Numbered from the stretch's first letter, positions 28,273-37,412 are shown. The stretch is 64,000 nucleotides of DNA from Dethiobacter alkaliphilus AHT 1 (GCF_000174415.1 NZ_ACJM01000006.1:62001-126000), one strand, 5' to 3'. Program-made: numbers and translations. The notes: generated by a model from the letters alone, not told the origin.

Positions 28273-29373
28273 CTAGCCCTCCTGTAGTTCAGTACGATAG
28301 CCGTGCTTTTTCAAAACGCCTTCGGCCAGCCGTAAACTATCCTCTGTAATAAAGCCTAACCGAAGCGGCCCGCCTTCTTCTTCCCGGACCCGCAACAGTT
28401 CAATCTCAGCAATATTAATGCCGGCATCACCCAACAGGCCCGCCACTTCACCGATAACACCGGTCTTATCCGGCACATACACAAACAAATTATACACCGT
28501 GGGCAGAATCCCTTTGCCGCGGCCGGGCACCTGACGCCTAAAATCCCGGGCCCGCTCAAAGTGCTCCAAAAGGCCTGTGCCGTCACCTGACGCCACCAAA
28601 TCCCGCACCTCTGTCAGCTCCTTAATGTAGGTATCCATCAAATCTGTAATATGCTCCTGATTTGTCAAACAGATATCCCTCCACATCTGCGGGCTGCCCA
28701 TGGCCACCCGGGTAGTATCGCGAAAGCCACTGGCTGCCAGAGTCATAATCCGTTCCCGGTCCTCATCATTGGCCGCCACCGTCTCCGCCAGAGCAGAGGC
28801 CGCCATATGCGGCAAATGAGACACAGAGGCCACCACCCGGTCGTGCTGCCCTGCGTCCATCTTAACAGGTACCGCACCCAACTTTTCCACCAAAGTGGCA
28901 ACCCGGTCGCCCTGACTGTCACCGGCACCGTAAGTTAGCACATAAACCGCATTTTCAAACAGGTTTTCATCCAGTGCTTCCACACCGTCTTTTTCCGAAC
29001 CGGCCATGGGGTGCCCACCTACAAAGGTAACACTCCCCGGCAGTACTTCTGCCGCTTTATCCATCACCATGGCTTTGGTACTGCTCACATCGGTAACCAC
29101 AGCCCCGCCCTTTAACAGGGATGCCAACTGCGGCAAAAGTTCCAGAACTGCCATCACCGGCGCCGCCAACACCACCAAGTCGGCATGGGCTACTCCCTCT
29201 TTTAAGGTAGCGGCGGTCTCTGTCACAGCGCCTAACTCCAATGCTTTATCTGCGCTGGCAGGATCAATGCCCACCACGTCTTTTACCAGGCCGCGCCCCA
29301 GCATGGCCCGGCCCAGGGAGCCTCCCACCATGCCCACGCCCACCAGGGCCGCACGCTCAAAGATAAACCCCAT
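28273..29373 (-). CDS. tyrA: Prephenate dehydrogenase with C-terminal ACT domain
   Basis: NAD-dependent oxidation of prephenate to 4-hydroxyphenylpyruvate, committing flux to tyrosine. 366 aa: Rossmann motif [16 protein letters not shown], catalytic-region [18 protein letters not shown] and [15 protein letters not shown] with the active-site His, then an ACT domain (about 295-366; [20 protein letters not shown]) that probably binds tyrosine. Stop and start codons overlap with aroF by one base. Confidence 0.95.
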   Translation of the reverse strand: MGFIFERAALVGVGMVGGSLGRAMLGRGLVKDVVGIDPASADKALELGAVTETAATLKEGVAHADLVVLAAPVMAVLELLPQLASLLKGGAVVTDVSSTKAMVMDKAAEVLPGSVTFVGGHPMAGSEKDGVEALDENLFENAVYVLTYGAGDSQGDRVATLVEKLGAVPVKMDAGQHDRVVASVSHLPHMAASALAETVAANDEDRERIMTLAASGFRDTTRVAMGSPQMWRDICLTNQEHITDLMDTYIKELTEVRDLVASGDGTGLLEHFERARDFRRQVPGRGKGILPTVYNLFVYVPDKTGVIGEVAGLLGDAGINIAEIELLRVREEEGGPLRLGFITEDSLRLAEGVLKKHGYRTELQEG

Positions 29374-30398
29374 TAATCCACCTTCTTCAGCCGCCGCCCC
29401 AGCACCCGGGCCACCTTATCCAGATCCTCGGTCAACGCTTCAAATTTCTCCACCGTCAAAGACTGCGCCCCGTCACAGAGAGCTTCCTCAGGCCGGGGAT
29501 GGACTTCCACCATCAACCCGTCGGCACCGGCGGCCACCGCCGCCCGGCTCATGGACGGTACCCAGCGCCAGTTGCCCGTACCGTGACTGGGATCCACAAT
29601 CACCGGCAGATGGGTTAAATGCTTTACCACCGGAATAGCACTTAAATCCAAAGTATTTCTGGTAGCCGTCTCAAAGGTACGGATACCCCGCTCACATAAA
29701 ATCACTTTACGGTTCCCGCCGGAAGCAATATATTCCGCCGCCATCAGCCACTCTTCAATGGTGGCCGACAAGCCCCGCTTAAGCAATATGGGCTTATCCA
29801 GCTTACCCAACTCCCGCAGCATGTAGAAATTCTGCATATTGCGGGTTCCCACCTGGATAATATCGGCGTATTCCGCCACCACACCCACGGTGTGCTGATC
29901 CATCACTTCCGTGACAATGGGCAGGCCTGTCTTTTCCCGTACCCGGGCCAAGATCTTTAGTCCTTCTTCCTCCAGACCCTGAAAAGAGTACGGCGAGGTC
30001 CGCGGCTTAAAGGCTCCACCGCGCAGAATCTGTGCCCCGGCAGCTTTTACGCCCTCCGCCGACTCCAATAGCTGCTCTTCACTCTCCACTGCGCAGGGGC
30101 CGGCCATTACCACCACTTCATCGGCACCGATGGTACAGTTGCCCACATTAAAAGAAGTACTCTGCTCCTGAAACTCACGGCTCACCAACTTAAAAGGCTT
30201 GGTAATGGGCAGCACTTTCTCCACAAAGGGCAGTGCATCCAAGGCCAACTCCCGTACTATCTTCTCATCGCCGATGGCGCCAATAATAGTTTTAAACTCA
30301 CCCACCGAAAGATGGGTACCCAAACCTGCTTTTACCAAACGGTCCACCACCTGTTGAACCTGATCTTCTTTTACACCTGTTTCCATTACAATAATCAT
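29373..30398 (-). CDS. aroF: 3-deoxy-7-phosphoheptulonate synthase (type I-beta, with N-terminal regulatory domain)
   Basis: Condenses PEP and erythrose 4-phosphate, the entry to the shikimate pathway. 341 aa: an N-terminal ferredoxin-like regulatory domain (about 1-70, [19 protein letters not shown]) and a catalytic barrel with [65 protein letters not shown] and [12 protein letters not shown]. The layout matches the Thermotoga-type enzyme that is inhibited by Tyr/Phe. Preceded by a T-box and by a tyrosine-rich short ORF. Confidence 0.96.
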   Translation of the reverse strand: MIIVMETGVKEDQVQQVVDRLVKAGLGTHLSVGEFKTIIGAIGDEKIVRELALDALPFVEKVLPITKPFKLVSREFQEQSTSFNVGNCTIGADEVVVMAGPCAVESEEQLLESAEGVKAAGAQILRGGAFKPRTSPYSFQGLEEEGLKILARVREKTGLPIVTEVMDQHTVGVVAEYADIIQVGTRNMQNFYMLRELGKLDKPILLKRGLSATIEEWLMAAEYIASGGNRKVILCERGIRTFETATRNTLDLSAIPVVKHLTHLPVIVDPSHGTGNWRWVPSMSRAAVAAGADGLMVEVHPRPEEALCDGAQSLTVEKFEALTEDLDKVARVLGRRLKKVD

Positions 30399-30463
30399 GG
30401 TTACATTTCCTCCTCAAATTTACAGACCAAAGCCTGTATTTCCTATTTTTCCAAACCAACCCA

Positions 30464-30523
30464 CTAATTACTCACAACACCTGTACATTTCAGTTTGTTT
30501 GGATAATAATAGTCGGCATCCAT
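30464..30523 (-). CDS. Putative tyrosine-rich leader peptide upstream of aroF
   Basis: A 19-codon ORF, MDADYYYPNKLKCTGVVSN, with AGGTGG six to nine bases before the ATG. It has three consecutive TAT tyrosine codons and lies between the T-box terminator and aroF, an aromatic-amino-acid gene, which is the layout of an attenuation leader. Downstream, TACAG-GCTTTGGT-CTGTA can form a small hairpin before the aroF ribosome site, and the leader itself contains another TACAG that could compete for CTGTA. I see no U-tract, so any control would be translational. Not a recognised leader family. Confidence 0.45.
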   Translation of the reverse strand: MDADYYYPNKLKCTGVVSN

Positions 30524-30556
30524 GTAACCACCACCTAAATTTGCTTTAATAAAAAC

Positions 30557-30817
30557 AAAAAACCGCCCCTGTAAGGGACGGATTCTATCCGCGGTACCAC
30601 CCAATTTGGCCTAATAAAAGGCCCGCTTAAAAAGGCACGTCCTCTGTCAGGATTATGCCCCTTCCCTTTTAACGGCGGGAACCCGTCGGAGCCTACTAAA
30701 CTTCGGTCCGCCGCTCAAGGGGGTAATTTCAACACGGCCCGGATACCGGTTCGCAGCTACCACCGGCTCTCTGAGATCCATCTGCCCTGCCTACTGTTTC
30801 CCTGTCATCGCGTTATT
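30557..30817 (-). promoter_or_regulatory. T-box riboswitch controlling aroF-tyrA-aroA
   Basis: Reading leftward: stem I start GATGACAGGGAAACAGTA (the AGTA of the loop-E motif), the distal stem AGAGAGCCGGTGGTAGCTGC, the specifier side TTGAAATTACCC (GAA of loop E), the T-box GGGTGGTACCGCGG (complement of 30589-30602) and a terminator CCGTCCC-loop-GGGGCGG followed by six T. Uncharged tRNA would pair with the specifier and T-box and prevent termination. The specifier codon is uncertain; see findings. Confidence 0.92.
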
Positions 30818-30823
30818 AAAACA

Positions 30824-30852
30824 ATTCTATCGACTTCACCCGGTCCTGTCAA
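30824..30852 (-). promoter_or_regulatory. Promoter of the T-box-aroF operon
   Basis: TTGACA (30847-30852), 17-base spacer, TAGAAT (30824-30829). Places the transcript start near 30817, just ahead of the first T-box helix. Confidence 0.85.
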
Positions 30853-30883
30853 GCTTTTTTTAGACAGGAGACCCTGCTTAAAA

Positions 30884-30913
30884 ACGCCCGCCTGTTTTTT
30901 ATCAGGCGGGCGT
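30884..30913 (-). terminator. Terminator of asd-lysC
   Basis: Eleven-base perfect arms ACGCCCGCCTG and CAGGCGGGCGT, followed on the minus strand by TTTTT. Confidence 0.92.
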
Positions 30914-30931
30914 CAGTATTTTTGTTAGTTA

Positions 30932-32191
30932 TTAGGCCAGTACGCGTTCGTCGTCTCCTGGAGGTGCAGAAAGGCGGAAATGATCGTGCAGGATACACAG
31001 CGCCTCGGACAAGTCGCTTTCGGGAATAAGTAGCGAAATGGTAATGTTGGAATCTCCGGTCTGCAGGATACGAATACTCTTTTCGTTTAGGGCTTTAATG
31101 ACCCGCGCCATTACACCGGGCAGGTTGCGCATACCCAGTCCCACCACAGAAACCTTGGCACAGCCGGAAGTAATCTTATAGTCCACACCCAGCTTCTTTA
31201 AGGTGGCTTCTGCCTGCAGTTGTTTTTCTTCTTCAATGGTAAAGTTCTTGCGTTCCGGGAAAATGGAAATCATATCAATGGAGATATCAGACTCCGCCAG
31301 CCGGTCAAACATGGCCAATTCCAGATCCGCATCGTCGGCACCCATATCCACCGTCACCTGAGCCAGGCCCGGAGTATGGGCAATCCCGGTAATAACATGG
31401 GAGTCACGCTGGCCAAAGCGGCCTTCCCCCATATAATTGCTTTCGCTGCCGATCATGGTGCCGTCGCCGCTCTCAGACAGGTGCTTTACCACCAAAGCCA
31501 CGTTATGATGCATCGCCACTTCCACCGCCCGGGGGTGAATGACCTTGGCCCCTTCATAAGCCAGCTGACACACTTCATTGTAGGTGATGTTATCAATGAT
31601 GCGAGCATCGGAGACCAGCTTGGGGTCCGCCGTCATAATACCGCACACATCGGTGTAGATCTCAACCCGGTCGGCACCCAGGCCGGCGCCCAGAATCACC
31701 GCACTGGTGTCGCTTCCACCGCGGCCTAAAGTGTTTAGCTCGCCTTCATGGCTCATGCCCTGGAAACCGGTTACCACCACAACTTCATCGTTTCGCAGAT
31801 GAGCCTGCAAACGCTCCGGATTAAATTCGATCACCTGAGCATTGCCGTAGTTACCGTCGGTAACCATCCCCGCCTGACCACCGGTCAGCGCCAAAGAGGG
31901 AATATCGTTGGCACACAGGGTAGAGGACATCACCACAGAAGAAATAATCTCCCCGCAACCCATAATCAAATCCATATCCCTCAGCGACTGCTCCCCGCAG
32001 CCGCAGTTAGAAACCATTAAATCCTTAAGCGTATCGGTGGCATAGGGATCACCGGAGCGACCCATGGCCGAAACCACCACCACCGGCTTATAACCTTCAG
32101 CCCGGGCTTCTTGAACTCTTTTTACCACTTCTTCACGCAGAGCAGGATTGGCAACAGATGTGCCGCCAAACTTCTGTACAACTATCTTCAC
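30932..32191 (-). CDS. lysC: Aspartate kinase with two ACT domains
   Basis: Phosphorylates aspartate, first step to lysine, threonine and methionine. 419 aa: VQKFGGTSVANPALREEV, ALTGGQAGMVTDGNYGNAQV, GRGGSDTSAVILGAGLGADR and YTDVCGIMTADPKLV in the kinase domain (1-240), then ACT domains at about 265-340 and 345-410 for feedback control. Follows asd by 11 bp. Unlike lysA it has no riboswitch directly in front. Confidence 0.96.
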   Translation of the reverse strand: MKIVVQKFGGTSVANPALREEVVKRVQEARAEGYKPVVVVSAMGRSGDPYATDTLKDLMVSNCGCGEQSLRDMDLIMGCGEIISSVVMSSTLCANDIPSLALTGGQAGMVTDGNYGNAQVIEFNPERLQAHLRNDEVVVVTGFQGMSHEGELNTLGRGGSDTSAVILGAGLGADRVEIYTDVCGIMTADPKLVSDARIIDNITYNEVCQLAYEGAKVIHPRAVEVAMHHNVALVVKHLSESGDGTMIGSESNYMGEGRFGQRDSHVITGIAHTPGLAQVTVDMGADDADLELAMFDRLAESDISIDMISIFPERKNFTIEEEKQLQAEATLKKLGVDYKITSGCAKVSVVGLGMRNLPGVMARVIKALNEKSIRILQTGDSNITISLLIPESDLSEALCILHDHFRLSAPPGDDERVLA

Positions 32192-32202
32192 GTCGGTACC
32201 TC

Positions 32203-33240
32203 CTATAACAGGCCGCGCGCGATTAGTTCCTCTGCAATCTGAATGGAATTAGTCGCCGCGCCCTTGCGGATATTATCAGCCACCACCCAAATGTTCAAGC
32301 CATTTTCCACGGAACGGTCTACACGAATACGGCCTACAAAAACCTCATCGCGTCCATCCTGTGGAACAGGCATGGGGTAGCTCAACTCTTCTGGATTATC
32401 CATCACCACAACACCGGGAGCTTCGCTCAATACTTTACGGGCCTCATCGGGGCTAAGAGCTTTTTCCAGCTCCACATTAACCGACTCGGAGTGGCCGTTT
32501 ACCACCGGCACCCGTACCGTGGTGGAGGTGATCTTTAATTCAGGCAGACTCATAATCTTCTTGGTCTCCTGCATAATCTTTCTTTCTTCTTTGGTGTAGC
32601 CGTCTTCCACAAACACATCCAGCTGCGGCACCACGTTAAACGCAATCTGATGCCCCACCTTGGCACCCCCATGGGGAATACGCTCCTTGGGGAAATCGGT
32701 CTTGCCGTCCAAAATGGCCTGTGACTGGTTCTCCAGCTCATCCACCGCTTCTTTACCGGCACCGGACACAGCCTGGTAAGTGGAGACCACCACCCGCTTT
32801 AAGCCCGCAGCCTTTTGCAGCGGCTGCAGAGCCACCACCAGCTGAATGGTGGAACAGTTAGGATTGGAAATCAACCCTTTGTGTCCTTCCACCGCTTCCG
32901 GGTTCACCTCCGGCACCACCAGCGGCACCCCTTCGTCCATGCGAAACGCGTTGCTGTTATCCACAACCACACATCCGCGGCGAACCGCCTCGGGGCCCAG
33001 TTCTTTACTGATGTCCCCGCCGGCACTGAAAAACGCCACATCCACGCCTTCAAATGCCTCCGGCTTTGCCTCTTCAATTTTGTAGCTTTGTCCGTTAACC
33101 TCCACAGTGAGTCCGGCAGAACGACTGGACGCCAAAAGTTTCAGATTGCCCACCGGAAAATTCCGCTCCTGCAGAACCTGAACCAATGACTGCCCAACCA
33201 TTCCCGTGGCCCCTACAATGGCCACATTGAGCTTCTTCAC
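32203..33240 (-). CDS. asd: Aspartate-semialdehyde dehydrogenase
   Basis: NADPH-dependent reduction of aspartyl phosphate to the semialdehyde. 345 aa starting at GTG (KKLNVAIVGATGMVGQSLVQVL) after GGGAGGAATTTGA; catalytic Cys in ISNPNCSTIQLVVALQPL, His in IPHGGAKVGHQIAFN. A TATACT -10 lies about 30 bp upstream but its -35 is poor. Confidence 0.97.
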   Translation of the reverse strand: MKKLNVAIVGATGMVGQSLVQVLQERNFPVGNLKLLASSRSAGLTVEVNGQSYKIEEAKPEAFEGVDVAFFSAGGDISKELGPEAVRRGCVVVDNSNAFRMDEGVPLVVPEVNPEAVEGHKGLISNPNCSTIQLVVALQPLQKAAGLKRVVVSTYQAVSGAGKEAVDELENQSQAILDGKTDFPKERIPHGGAKVGHQIAFNVVPQLDVFVEDGYTKEERKIMQETKKIMSLPELKITSTTVRVPVVNGHSESVNVELEKALSPDEARKVLSEAPGVVVMDNPEELSYPMPVPQDGRDEVFVGRIRVDRSVENGLNIWVVADNIRKGAATNSIQIAEELIARGLL

Positions 33241-33611
33241 TCAAATTCCTCCCTTAAATCAATTTTTTATATCTAAGTATAGCATAACGCTGAAAAACAA
33301 ACCCCGTGCAAATATTCCCAACAATTGAACCACGGAAACGGATTGTCAAGCCCCCTTGAAAAAGAACCCGCCTCAGCCTGCACAATCTTGCACGGTTTGT
33401 GCGAAAAAAGGTCCGTCCCCGTTTCGTGCGTTTTGCACAATCTTGCATGGTTTGTGCGAAAAAAGGACCGTCCCTGTTTCGCACTCTTTCATCCCGGCCC
33501 GCCGGCCGTTCAGAAGCAAGCAGGTCGCGAAGCAAGGGGTTCCGGCACCGCAGGCGTATTACTAATACGTTGAGGATGCCGGGTTCCCGCAGCGACAAAG
33601 AGATGCGCCGC
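33241..33611. other. Repeat-filled gap between dapL and asd
   Basis: No gene. From left to right: the asd leader and a TATACT box, two tandem 55-bp units with the GGWCCGTCCC core, and the second copy of the dispersed repeat. An open minus-strand frame across 33254-33721 is only the repeats read as protein. Confidence 0.8.
33379..33488. repeat. Two tandem 55-bp units with GGACCGTCCC-type hairpins
   Basis: Units start at 33379 and 33434 and share TGCACAATCTTGCA, then GGTTTGTGCGAAAAAAGG, then CCGTCCC. Each can fold with GTGCGAAA pairing to TTTCGCAC or TTTCG across an AAAGGWCCGTCCC interior. Related sequence lies beside copy 1 of the dispersed repeat (12179-12245) and, with different flanks, at 42806-42836. 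Confidence 0.75.
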
Positions 33612-33614
33612 TTA
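33490..33614. repeat. Dispersed structured repeat, copy 2
   Basis: About 125 bp matching 12246-12373 in the same orientation. The central hairpin is kept, with a different loop (GCGTAT-TACTA-ATACG against GCGTAT-ATGTA-ATACGC). Its last three bases are the dapL stop codon, so the element abuts the gene exactly. Confidence 0.8.
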
Positions 33615-34799
33615 TGGACGGCCGGCAGCGAGTGCATCCTTGATGCGGCGCATGGCTTCTGCCATGCGCTCCGCATCAACGGTAAGCGCGATGCGGAAGT
33701 ATCCTTCGCCATGTTCGCCAAAGCCGCGGCCCGGGGTGACTACTACGCCGGTTTCTTCCAGGATGTAGCTGACAAACTCGGTGGAGTCGGCAAAGCCTTT
33801 TGGCACCGGTGCCCAGACATAGAAGGTGGCTTTGGGTGCGCGCACATCGATACCCATCTCTTTTAAGGCATTAACCACCACATCACGGCGCTCTTGATAC
33901 ATCTTGCTTATCTCGGCCTGAAACTCATCCTTGGCGGGGTTGGTAAAAGCTTCTACCCCGGTATACTGAATGGCTTTAAATGTGCCGGAATCAATGTTTG
34001 TTTTGTAGCGGGAGAGCACTTCCACCACTTCGGCGCGACCCACCGCATAGGCCAGGCGCCAGCCGGTCATGTTAAAGGTTTTGGACAGGGAACCAAATTC
34101 AATGCCCACTTCCTTGGCACCGGGCGCTTCCAGAAACGACATGGGCTTGTAGCCGTCATAGGCGATTTCGCTGTAAGCCTGGTCGTGGCAGATAATAATG
34201 TTATTCTCCTTGGCAAACTGTGCCGCCTGGGCAAAAAACTCCGGAGGAGCCTCCGCTCCGGTGGGGTTGTTGGGGTAATTTAAGAACATTAACTTGGCTT
34301 TTTTAGCCACTTCTTTATCCACCGCCGAGAAATCCGGCAGGAAGTTGTTTTCGGCCAATAGCGGCATACGGTACACATCACCGCCGGCAAACATGGTGCC
34401 GATGCTGTACACCGGGTAGCCGGGGTCCGGCACCAGGTTTAAATCCCCGGGATTGACAAAGCAGGCGGAGATGTGGGCAATGCCCTCTTTGGAGCCCAGA
34501 AGCACACATACCTCTTTTTCCGGGTCCAGTTCCACATTGTGGCGCTCTTTGTAGTACGCCGCCACCGCTTCTTTAAATTCCGTCAACCCTTCATCGGGGG
34601 GATAGGTATGGTTGGCGGGCTTTTGCACCTCTTCTATGGCCCGCTTTACGATGTAGTCAGGGGTTGGCTGGTCCGGATCACCGATGCCCAGCTTAATCAC
34701 ATCCACCCCTTTTTCCACCGCCGCCCGGATTTTTTTATCGATCTCCGCAAAAAGATACCTTGGGAGTTTATTTATTCTGTCAGCTGGCTGGATATGCAT
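33612..34799 (-). CDS. dapL: LL-diaminopimelate aminotransferase (DapL-type)
   Basis: PLP enzyme converting tetrahydrodipicolinate directly to LL-diaminopimelate, bypassing the succinylase/acetylase steps. 395 aa from MHIQPADRINKLPRYLFAEI; the fold-type I signatures are GIGDPDQPTPDYIV, NYPNNPTGAEAPPEFF, DQAYSEIAYDG and the PLP lysine in SLSKTFNMTGWRLAYAVG. Family members are easily confused with alanine or glutamate aminotransferases, but the dapF-lysA context supports DapL. Starts one base after the dapF stop. Confidence 0.9.
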   Translation of the reverse strand: MHIQPADRINKLPRYLFAEIDKKIRAAVEKGVDVIKLGIGDPDQPTPDYIVKRAIEEVQKPANHTYPPDEGLTEFKEAVAAYYKERHNVELDPEKEVCVLLGSKEGIAHISACFVNPGDLNLVPDPGYPVYSIGTMFAGGDVYRMPLLAENNFLPDFSAVDKEVAKKAKLMFLNYPNNPTGAEAPPEFFAQAAQFAKENNIIICHDQAYSEIAYDGYKPMSFLEAPGAKEVGIEFGSLSKTFNMTGWRLAYAVGRAEVVEVLSRYKTNIDSGTFKAIQYTGVEAFTNPAKDEFQAEISKMYQERRDVVVNALKEMGIDVRAPKATFYVWAPVPKGFADSTEFVSYILEETGVVVTPGRGFGEHGEGYFRIALTVDAERMAEAMRRIKDALAAGRP

Positions 34800-34800
34800 T

Positions 34801-35673
34801 TTATGCACGCCCTTTCCTGAGATATTTGTTCTTGAATTGCTCATCGGTGACCAGCTCGCCGCGAAATACTTCGGCAGCCGGTCCGGTCATATACACATGG
34901 TTGTCATCCCGCCACTCAATCTCCAGAGACCCGCCGGGCAGATGCAGGGTGGCTTTGCGGTTTAGCTTATCGCTTAACACACCAGCCACCAGCACCGCAC
35001 AGGCTCCGGAACCACAGGCCAGTGTGGCTCCCGCACCGCGTTCCCAAACCCGAAACGCAGCTTCATCTCTTGAACGGACTTCTACAAATTCCACATTGGT
35101 CTTTTTGGGAAAATCGGGGTGGGCCTCAAGGGCCGGACCCCAGGTCTCCAGCGGCACCGCCGCCGTCTCGTCCACAAAAATAACACAATGGGGATTACCC
35201 ATGGAAACCGCCGTCATGACAAACTTTTCTCCGGAGGCAGTAACTTCTTCGTTTACTGCCTGCCGCCGCTTGCCGGCCACCGGAACCAAATCACTCTCTA
35301 AGATAGGCTCGCCCATATCCACTTCCACAGACTGCACAACGCCGTCTGTTACAGCCAGACGCAATACTTTAATTTTATCGTACATCTCCACCGGGATTAC
35401 AGTTTCACCGGTGTGTCCTTTTTCATACAAATACTTTCCTGCACATCTGAGCAGGTTACCGCAAAGCTCCGCTTCACTGCCGTCGGGATTAAAAATCCTG
35501 ACGCGAAATGCCGCCTGCTCTGACGGCTGCAAAAGTGCCAATCCATCGGCGCCGATGCCGAAATTACGGTTGCATAGCCCCATTGCCAGCTCCGCATAAT
35601 TGGTAAGTCCAAGGTCAAAGTCTTCCACAATGACAAAATCGTTTCCCAGACCATGCATCTTCGTAAATCTCAT
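34801..35673 (-). CDS. dapF: Diaminopimelate epimerase
   Basis: Cofactor-free racemase converting LL- to meso-diaminopimelate for lysine and peptidoglycan. 290 aa: KMHGLGNDFVIVED at the N-terminus, catalytic cysteines in SEAELCGNLLRCAGKY and LACGSGACAVLVAG. Lies 12 bp after lysA and one base before dapL. Confidence 0.96.
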   Translation of the reverse strand: MRFTKMHGLGNDFVIVEDFDLGLTNYAELAMGLCNRNFGIGADGLALLQPSEQAAFRVRIFNPDGSEAELCGNLLRCAGKYLYEKGHTGETVIPVEMYDKIKVLRLAVTDGVVQSVEVDMGEPILESDLVPVAGKRRQAVNEEVTASGEKFVMTAVSMGNPHCVIFVDETAAVPLETWGPALEAHPDFPKKTNVEFVEVRSRDEAAFRVWERGAGATLACGSGACAVLVAGVLSDKLNRKATLHLPGGSLEIEWRDDNHVYMTGPAAEVFRGELVTDEQFKNKYLRKGRA

Positions 35674-35685
35674 CGGCTCTACCTC

Positions 35686-37026
35686 CTAATTGGCAGCTTT
35701 CTTAGCTGCCGGTGCCTGCATCCGGGCCGGAATTATGTCGTTTTGCACCAAATCGTCATACGATTCACGCGCCACAACCAAATCCGCCTGGCCGTCTTTT
35801 ACAAACACCACCGGAGGTCTGGGGAACCGGTTATAGTTATTAGCCATGGAATAATGGTACGCCCCGGTGGAAAGCACCGCCATCAAATCGCCGCGCTGCA
35901 GTTTGGGCAGTTCAATATCCCAGATTAACATATCTCCCGATTCACAGGCCTTACCGGCGATGGAGACCTTTTCTTCCGCCTGGTCATTCATCCGGTTAGC
36001 CACAACCGCTTCATATTTTGCTTCATACATGGCAGGACGCAGGTTATCCATCATGCCGCCGTCCACCGCCACATACTTGCGCACACCGGGGATCTCCTTA
36101 ACGCTGCCCACGGTGTAGAGGGTAATTCCCGCCTCCCCGATAATGGAGCGGCCCGGCTCCACCAACAGCTTTGGCAGTGGATAGTTATGCTCTGCACACT
36201 TATCCTTTACCGTCTTGGCAATCAACTCCACAAAGCCGGAGAGGGAATAAGGCGAATCTTCTCTGGTATAGCGGATACCAAACCCACCGCCTAAATCCAG
36301 CTCGCCAATCACGGTGCCGGTCTTCTTCTTAATCTCCTGCATAAAGTCCACCATCACTGCTGCGGCCATCTGGAAAGGCTTTAAGTCAAAAATCTGGGAG
36401 CCGATATGGCAGTGCAGGCCCTTTAGCTCCACATGCTTCATCTTAGCCGCCATTTTCACCGCCGTCATGGCTTCACCGTCGGCCAGACCCATACCGAATT
36501 TGGAGTCCACCTGCCCGGTCTGAATGTAGTGGTGAGTATGGGCTTCAACTCCGGGTTTGATGCGCAGGTACAGCCCGGCAACTTTTCCGGCCTCACCCGC
36601 CAGAGCATTTAATAACTCCAGCTCCGAGTAGCTGTCCACCACAAACCGGCCCACACCGTTTTCCAGCGCCATCTCAATTTCTTCCGGCGTCTTATTGTTG
36701 CCATGGTACAGCATCTTCTCCGCCGGGAAACCGGCTGCAAGCGCAGTATGAATCTCGCCGCCGGAAACCACATCCAGCGCCAGTCCTTCGTCATCCACCA
36801 GGCGGCACATGGCTTTGGTTAAAAAGGCCTTGCCGGCATAAGCTACCTGGCTGTTCGGATAGTGCTCCTTAAATGTGTCACGGTATTCAGCACAGTTCTT
36901 GCGGATCTGCTCTTCATCCATGACATACAGAGGAGTGCCGAATTCTTTTGCCAAATCGAGCGTATCACAGCCGCCCACCTCTAAGTGGCCTTTGCTGTTG
37001 ACACGCATGGTGCCCGTCAAAAACAT
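35686..37026 (-). CDS. lysA: Diaminopimelate decarboxylase
   Basis: PLP enzyme for the last step of lysine synthesis. 446 aa: PLP lysine in QVAYAGKAFLTKAMC, GGEIHTALAAG, HCHIGSQIFDLKPF, LDLGGGFGIRY, VEPGRSIIGEAG and ACESGDMLIWD. The start ATG at 37026 is chosen because GGAGG lies seven bases before it; the ATG six bases upstream is almost inside the ribosome site. First gene of lysA-dapF-dapL, under a lysine riboswitch. Confidence 0.96.
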   Translation of the reverse strand: MFLTGTMRVNSKGHLEVGGCDTLDLAKEFGTPLYVMDEEQIRKNCAEYRDTFKEHYPNSQVAYAGKAFLTKAMCRLVDDEGLALDVVSGGEIHTALAAGFPAEKMLYHGNNKTPEEIEMALENGVGRFVVDSYSELELLNALAGEAGKVAGLYLRIKPGVEAHTHHYIQTGQVDSKFGMGLADGEAMTAVKMAAKMKHVELKGLHCHIGSQIFDLKPFQMAAAVMVDFMQEIKKKTGTVIGELDLGGGFGIRYTREDSPYSLSGFVELIAKTVKDKCAEHNYPLPKLLVEPGRSIIGEAGITLYTVGSVKEIPGVRKYVAVDGGMMDNLRPAMYEAKYEAVVANRMNDQAEEKVSIAGKACESGDMLIWDIELPKLQRGDLMAVLSTGAYHYSMANNYNRFPRPPVVFVKDGQADLVVARESYDDLVQNDIIPARMQAPAAKKAAN

Positions 37027-37110
37027 CTTCATTCCTCCCTTTTGTTCTCAGGCTTTACCGGAAAAACTTTTCTATACGTTGTTCTTAGCTTTCCCGCACA
37101 AAATAGAAAT

Positions 37111-37372
37111 GCCGACAGGTTTGCTGTCGGCGACTAAGCCTGGACGCATACCCCAACACCCTTGTTGTGAGATAGTTCTCCACCGCATGTCAGGGTACAT
37201 ACGGTGACAGTCCGGCAGTTATTCACTGACGGCCCAGCTCAATGCCCTGAGGAAGGCACCGGCTTCGGCGGTGTCCCCTTTCTTACCTGATCATCAATCT
37301 CCCCGATTTCCCAGATAATACTCTTGGATCCCCGCGCCTCTACCCCACCCACGTTGGTGAGGTATGTGATTA
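37111..37372 (-). promoter_or_regulatory. Lysine riboswitch (L box) upstream of lysA
   Basis: Reading leftward the conserved lysine-aptamer blocks appear in order: GTAGAGGCGCGG, CCAAGAGTA, GAAAGGGGACACCGCCGAAG, GGGCCGTCAGTGAATAACTG, GGACTGTCA and GGAGAACTATCTC. The expression platform ends in GCCGACAG-CAAAC-CTGTCGGC (37111-37131) followed by ATTTCTATTTTG. Lysine binding should turn off lysA-dapF-dapL. Confidence 0.93.
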
Positions 37373-37383
37373 AGTTTGCAAAG

Positions 37384-37412
37384 ATTTTACCATAGACTGC
37401 CGAATCTGTCAA
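37384..37412 (-). promoter_or_regulatory. Promoter of the lysine operon
   Basis: TTGACA (37407-37412), 17-base spacer, TAAAAT (37384-37389), starting the transcript just upstream of the riboswitch. The stretch 37413-37579 holds no gene; a hairpin with CCGGCAGAATTCCCC near 37565 lies after the flavoprotein stop. Confidence 0.88.

Noticed and set aside
33254-33721. 155-codon minus-strand frame between dapL and asd
   Set aside because: It is built from the tandem hairpin units and the dispersed repeat; a similar peptide appears ahead of ogt for the same reason.
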